A stretch of 64,000 nucleotides of DNA from positions 1,349,534,050 to 1,349,598,049 of the forward strand of contig OY856411.1 of NCBI GenBank assembly GCA_963693085.1, in the 5' to 3' direction. Shown here piece after piece: positions 60,145-64,000 of this stretch. The notes below the pieces were generated by a model that had not been told where the DNA came from, searched no databases, and worked only from the letters and a program-made list of their open reading frames with translations. Source of the DNA: Alisma plantago-aquatica (taxonomy: Eukaryota; Streptophyta; Magnoliopsida; Alismatales; Alismataceae). How positions within the stretch are numbered: position 1 is the first letter of the stretch; every line of letters starts with the position of its first letter. The position numbers were made by a program, and so were the translations under genes.

Positions 60145-60342
60145 CTCAGTCGACAAACTTCTCGACTAAGATACTCTCGGTCGATAAACTCTTCGATCGA
60201 GATTGACCCAAGTAGCCGTTAGACTCAGCAGACAAGGTGGTTGGGAGTTGAAAATGAACGTTGTAAACACTTGCTCCAGGACGTCCCTCGGTCGACAAAT
60301 CTTCGACCGAGAAGGATTGTCGATCGACAACTTGTCGATCGA
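60145..60342 (+). repeat. Array of four inverted repeats, S3 LTR
   Basis: Same two-cluster layout as S1 (85-86 bp between clusters). The third unit (60,287-60,311) is the same perfect 9-bp stem, 7-base loop form. The array ends 138 bp before the TATA box. Confidence 0.88.
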
Positions 60343-60479
60343 GATGAGTTCTGTCTGCACTTTTTAGAATTAATTAACTAGTCATTGTTAAAGCAAATAA
60401 TGCTTACCTAACGGCTAGTTAAGCACTAAGAACTCCCTAGAAAGTGTCTAGAACGTCCTTAAGCATCCATAGGCCATTC

Positions 60480-60492
60480 CTATAAATAGGAC
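60480..60492 (+). promoter_or_regulatory. TATA box of S3 LTR
   Basis: CTATAAATAGGAC, identical to S1 and S2. Confidence 0.7.
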
Positions 60493-61975
60493 AAGCCATA
60501 GGACACCCAAAGTAAACTTGTGCAACACTTGAGAATATACTTACAATTGGCTATTCATTCTTGTGAGCAATAGAGCAATTCCAACAATTGGTTATTCATT
60601 CCCATTGCTCCAATTTCATATCCTATAGGCTAGCATCTCCTACCCACAACACTTACACTTTCATATACATTGGTTAGGAGATCAAAACGCTTGATATAGG
60701 AAATTAAGCCTTGTGCTACAACAATATTGTAATGTCTGTTTTTCCTTCTTGTTCCTTTATATCTTTTGTACTCTCCTTGCTACTCCTAGGGTTGGAGGCT
60801 GTGGATTGGAGAGGGTTTGACTTCTCCTGTTATGACCCATTCCAAGCTTAGTCAGTAAATATCTCGATTAGCGTGAAGTACATTGATTAGTGCAAAGTAT
60901 CTTGTTAAACATCATGGTTAATCAAGATAAGCTAAGATGTGAATCAATAGTTGAGATTGAATCATCTGAGGTAATTAATGATAATTGCAGTGTTAATTGT
61001 AAAGTTAAATAAGTGCCCAAGAAGCGATTAGTATTTTGATTAGCTGAGATAAGCTAATTAGGATAATTTCTGGCTTTGAGGGTGCAGAGGACCTCGCGCG
61101 TGAAATGTTGCAAGAAGAATCGTCCAAATCGGACCTCTGAGGCAATACTTATGCCATTTTCCATTCCCTTGGATGAATTCTGTAATTTTCCCAATTTTTG
61201 GTTTAATAACCCCTCAATCCTTTTATCCCTTATCCTTTCTTCCCGATCGATTCAGACACCGCCTAAGCGGCGCTCAGCAGGGGCATGATCCCAGCAAAGA
61301 GGGAGAGTCGAGGGGCGATTCTGGGCTCCTTGGTTTCAATTCAACAGCACGACCCTTACCCACCTTCTCCTTTCCCTTTTCTTCTTCCTCCAACCTCGCC
61401 ATACACAGTGCCCCGACTAGCCAGAGAAGGTCGACCAGCAGTAGCAATCTACCAGCCCTTGCGACGCCGGCCAAGGTTCTATGGGTGAAGCTAGCACCAA
61501 GGTAAAGGTGCCTTCAACCTCGGCCAAGAGGGAGGAGTATGAATCTGTAGCTATCAGCTGTATTTAGGCACCAATCGTGGCGCCCTAGCTACCAAAAACG
61601 GTGCCCCAGCCAATTCGAGTTGCGGCTGTTGCAGCCATGGCTTTGTGCCACCTTGTGCGTGATCTAGCACTCGAAATTGATGCCAACAAACCCGCCTTGA
61701 GGTCCAGACCACAAATCTACAGCCTCCCAAGCCTTGAGCAGCTCCTAGCCGAGCTCTCCTCCAAGCTGATCGTTCTTGCGTTGAGCTGCGGTAAGCGGCA
61801 GATTTATTTTGGGCAAATCCAAGGTTGAAGATGACTTGCGTGTGCCCAGAAACTGGTATCTGGACGCAATTCCAGACGAATCCGGACATCCCGAATAGCT
61901 GTGAGTAGGGTTTCATTTATTTATCATTAATAAACTCAGGCGTTTGAATATTTTCTATTTTGTGCGCGAACTACG

Positions 61976-62024
61976 CTGATAACATGCGTTATCAGGTGTC
62001 GGGCAGCGTTTGGCGTCGCCCGAC
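61976..62024 (+). other. Two adjacent hairpins in the Gypsy LTR
   Basis: CTGATAAC-ATGC-GTTATCAG at 61,976-61,995 (perfect 8-bp stem), then GTCGGGC, thirteen bases, GCCCGAC at 61,998-62,024, followed by CTTTTT. They would lie in the RNA leader. Confidence 0.6.
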
Positions 62025-62835
62025 CTTTTTAGTTCATAAAATGCTTCTAGACACTGTTAGATGATTAAATTTAGCATTTGAACAGTATGGATTGAATCAG
62101 TAGATTTATATGGTTCATTTGAACCTAAATTGCTCATTTGAATGTTGAAATTAGAAATTCATGTTTGAAAATGGTATGATTTGGGTATGAACCCAGAAAA
62201 TGAAGATTTCTGATAAATTATCAGATGTACGATTTCAAAGTTGATATAAATAAATAAAATATGCATGAAAACCCTAATTGCATATATCTTTTGACGTTAA
62301 TATGTGTAAATTGATATTTACATGAAATGAAACATTTCTCTGAAATATTACCAGAAATTCTCAAGTATTGTTATTAAATTGTGTTGTGATATGTAATTAA
62401 CTCTTAATTAAGTTAAGTGATGCACAAACCAGGATTTGGGTTAATGTGCATGTTTTTCGAGAATTTTAGAGAATTGATAATTGTTGAGTATGATTCTCAT
62501 ATGTGAAGTAAATTTCTTTAATTTGTGCAATAAGATGTTCAATTGCGTAAATTCGCTATGTATGTGCCAAATTGAAATAAGTTGGGTTATTTATGCATTT
62601 CTAATTTGCCTGAATGCGTGGTATGAGAATTTCTCAAAAATTACAATGATTTGAAATATATTGCTCTGTCAGTTTAGAATGACAGTGTATTATGATCTGA
62701 TATGAAATCAGTAAATGTGATATTCCTGTTTAAATGTTTATATGTTAATCAGTTAATAGACTTAGGTGCCCTAACACCGTAGAATCCCTTCGAGAGATCT
62801 GCTTCTTAGGGGTGAAACTCATGTTGCAACATTAA

Positions 62836-62960
62836 CCGTGCGGAGTCATGGTGGCACGAGGACAGAGAGGCAGTGTTCAACAATAATCCGTGCGGAGTCA
62901 CGGTGGCACTGGAGAAAATAGGGGTTATTGCAACAAGATCCGTGTGGAGTCATGGAGGTA
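62836..62960 (+). repeat. Three-unit repeat in the Gypsy LTR
   Basis: CCGTGCGGAGTCATGG and near-copies at 62,836, 62,888 and 62,940, an exact 52-bp step. Confidence 0.85.
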
Positions 62961-63882
62961 ACCCCGTGAGACTCTCCGCCTGTGTGCTCAGGTTAGAGGA
63001 GGAGTCTAGAGCACTCAGAGTAGTGCATTGAGGCCGGAGAGCCTGTGGTCCTATAGAAGAACAGGGTTGGCAATCAGACTTAGCATTTCTCGGGTGTGTC
63101 ACTAAGTCTTGTACGGTAGGATCGTAGTTCGCTACGGATCTTTATATGCAGAGTACACTGCATATGATTAGGGCATAATAATGATATAATTATGTAATCA
63201 TATAGGATCACAGTAAACTTAATATGTTAAGAGATTTGAATTTCTGTACCAATTCTCTATATCAGTTTATTTGTTTAAAATATCTTATGTTGCTTTGAAA
63301 TGAGATTGTTATCTGTAAATATGCTATGTCATTAGAACTGCCCTGTTTAGTACTGCACTTACCTTTTATTTCAATTTTATCTATCTGATGAGTTGTTTAT
63401 TGATAGCTAAATGAAATGTTATTCACTGAGCGAGTAGGCTCATCCCTCTACTCAAACATTTTCAGGTCAACATCAGCAACAGGAATCGGAAGGATCTTTT
63501 CATCCTAACGCTTAGTCTGTAGAAGGTATATGTAGTTAGTTTAGATAGAGGTCTCTTAGTCCTTTCCCCTCGATCCTTGGAACATGGTGTGGGTGAGAGA
63601 GAGTATGTATGGCAAATGTGTAAATGATGTAAATTAACTGTTATGTTTACTTTCTGTTAAACAATGTTACATGTTGTAAACTCTGTTTATGTTCTCTAGC
63701 CAATTTAATTGAAATGCTTCCGCAATAGTTTATTAAGTTTTAGTTTACAGTAATAATACGAATATCATTACGAGGTTTAAAAAGAAAAGAAAAGTTCTCA
63801 GTGATTTGTTTATGTGATAATCCCTCTGTCGCGCCCTAATCTCGTGATTAGTGGTTAGTGTGAGATCGGGGTGTGACAGCTT

Positions 63883-63894
63883 TGGTATCAGAGC
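63883..63894 (+). promoter_or_regulatory. Gypsy primer-binding site
   Basis: TGGTATCAGAGC, four bases after the LTR end; complementary to initiator tRNA-Met. Confidence 0.95.
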
Positions 63895-64000
63895 ATAGGT
63901 TGAGTATATGAATACTCTAAGTCAAGGTCAGGGGATGATAAGAGACCAATAGGATTAGGACTTAAGTGTCTTCCTTCGAACTGCAATTTTCTAACATGAA
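63895..64000 (+). mobile_element. Start of the Gypsy element interior
   Basis: Begins ATAGGTTGAGTATATG; gag would start beyond the window edge. Confidence 0.75.

Larger units (their letters stand above)
59800..60828 (+). repeat. Sirevirus LTR 'S3', truncated by a Gypsy LTR
   Basis: Starts TGTTGGCTAAATTGG and follows S1 closely, with more changes, to the GGGTTGGAGGCTG stretch; there the Gypsy LTR begins at 60,829. Inverted repeats at 60,145-60,170, 60,176-60,201, 60,287-60,311 and 60,320-60,342; TATA CTATAAATAGGAC at 60,480-60,492. The rest of the element is beyond the window or lost. Confidence 0.88.
60829..63878 (+). repeat. Gypsy (Tekay/Del-like) 5' LTR, 3,050 bp
   Basis: TGTTATGACCC...GGGGTGTGACA, followed at once by GCTTTGGTATCAGAGC, the usual Del/Tekay arrangement. 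Contents: a GC-richer block at about 61,250-61,830 (likely the transcribed leader; frames at 61,076-61,916 overlap on both strands and have no motif), two adjacent hairpins at 61,976-62,024, and a three-unit repeat at 62,836-62,960. Inserted in S3. The element continues past the right edge. Confidence 0.9.

Noticed and set aside
61076..61916. Frames of 66-120 codons on both strands in the Tekay-like LTR
   Set aside because: Overlapping open frames on both strands in a GC-rich leader; no recognisable domain.

Overview
This is a gene-poor stretch of a plant nuclear genome. It contains plant-type Copia (Sirevirus and another lineage) and Gypsy LTR retrotransposons, a CACTA (En/Spm) DNA transposon and initiator-tRNA-Met primer sites, all nested in one another. 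I see no host gene, tRNA, rRNA or bacterial-type feature. The only uninterrupted retroelement protein is a 324-residue gag at 13,924-14,898. The species cannot be fixed from this; an angiosperm with a TE-rich genome is the safe reading.

Layout. 1-5,366 is the right part of a CACTA element. 5,367-7,299 is a fragment of a long Gypsy-type LTR ('LTR-G'). 7,300-12,575 is a truncated minus-strand non-coding LTR element (LARD-like). 12,577-18,566 is a plus-strand Sirevirus derivative that keeps only part of gag. 18,567-23,317 is a minus-strand Sirevirus derivative with a decayed gag. 23,318-26,186 is the 3' half of a decayed minus-strand Copia element. 26,187-56,027 is a 29.8-kb insertion in that Copia integrase, bounded by old 0.2-kb LTR-like repeats; it holds LTR-G again, a complete 12.06-kb CACTA, a complete 7.88-kb LARD-like element and a minus-strand Gypsy LTR. 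56,028-58,481 is the 5' half of the same Copia. 58,597-59,799 is LTR-G in antisense. 59,800-60,828 is a third Sirevirus LTR. 60,829 to the end is a Tekay/Del-like Gypsy LTR, its primer site and the start of its interior.

Two points stand out. First, 1-12,575 and 36,318-48,889 are the same sequence at about 99% identity with the same nested insertions. The repeat period (36,314 bp) and the abrupt join at 12,575/12,577 fit a tandem duplication of the segment 12,577-48,889, with the first copy running off the left edge. Second, the three Sirevirus LTRs carry arrays of CpG-bearing inverted repeats (core CGGTCGA / TCGACCG). Each array ends 136-138 bp upstream of the same TATA sequence (CTATAAATAGGAC), and two of the elements repeat the motif a few hundred bases after their gag stop codon.

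The elements do not form a pathway. Both gag-bearing Sireviruses, the LARD-like element and probably the CACTA would depend on enzymes from autonomous relatives elsewhere. All identity and difference counts here were made by eye.
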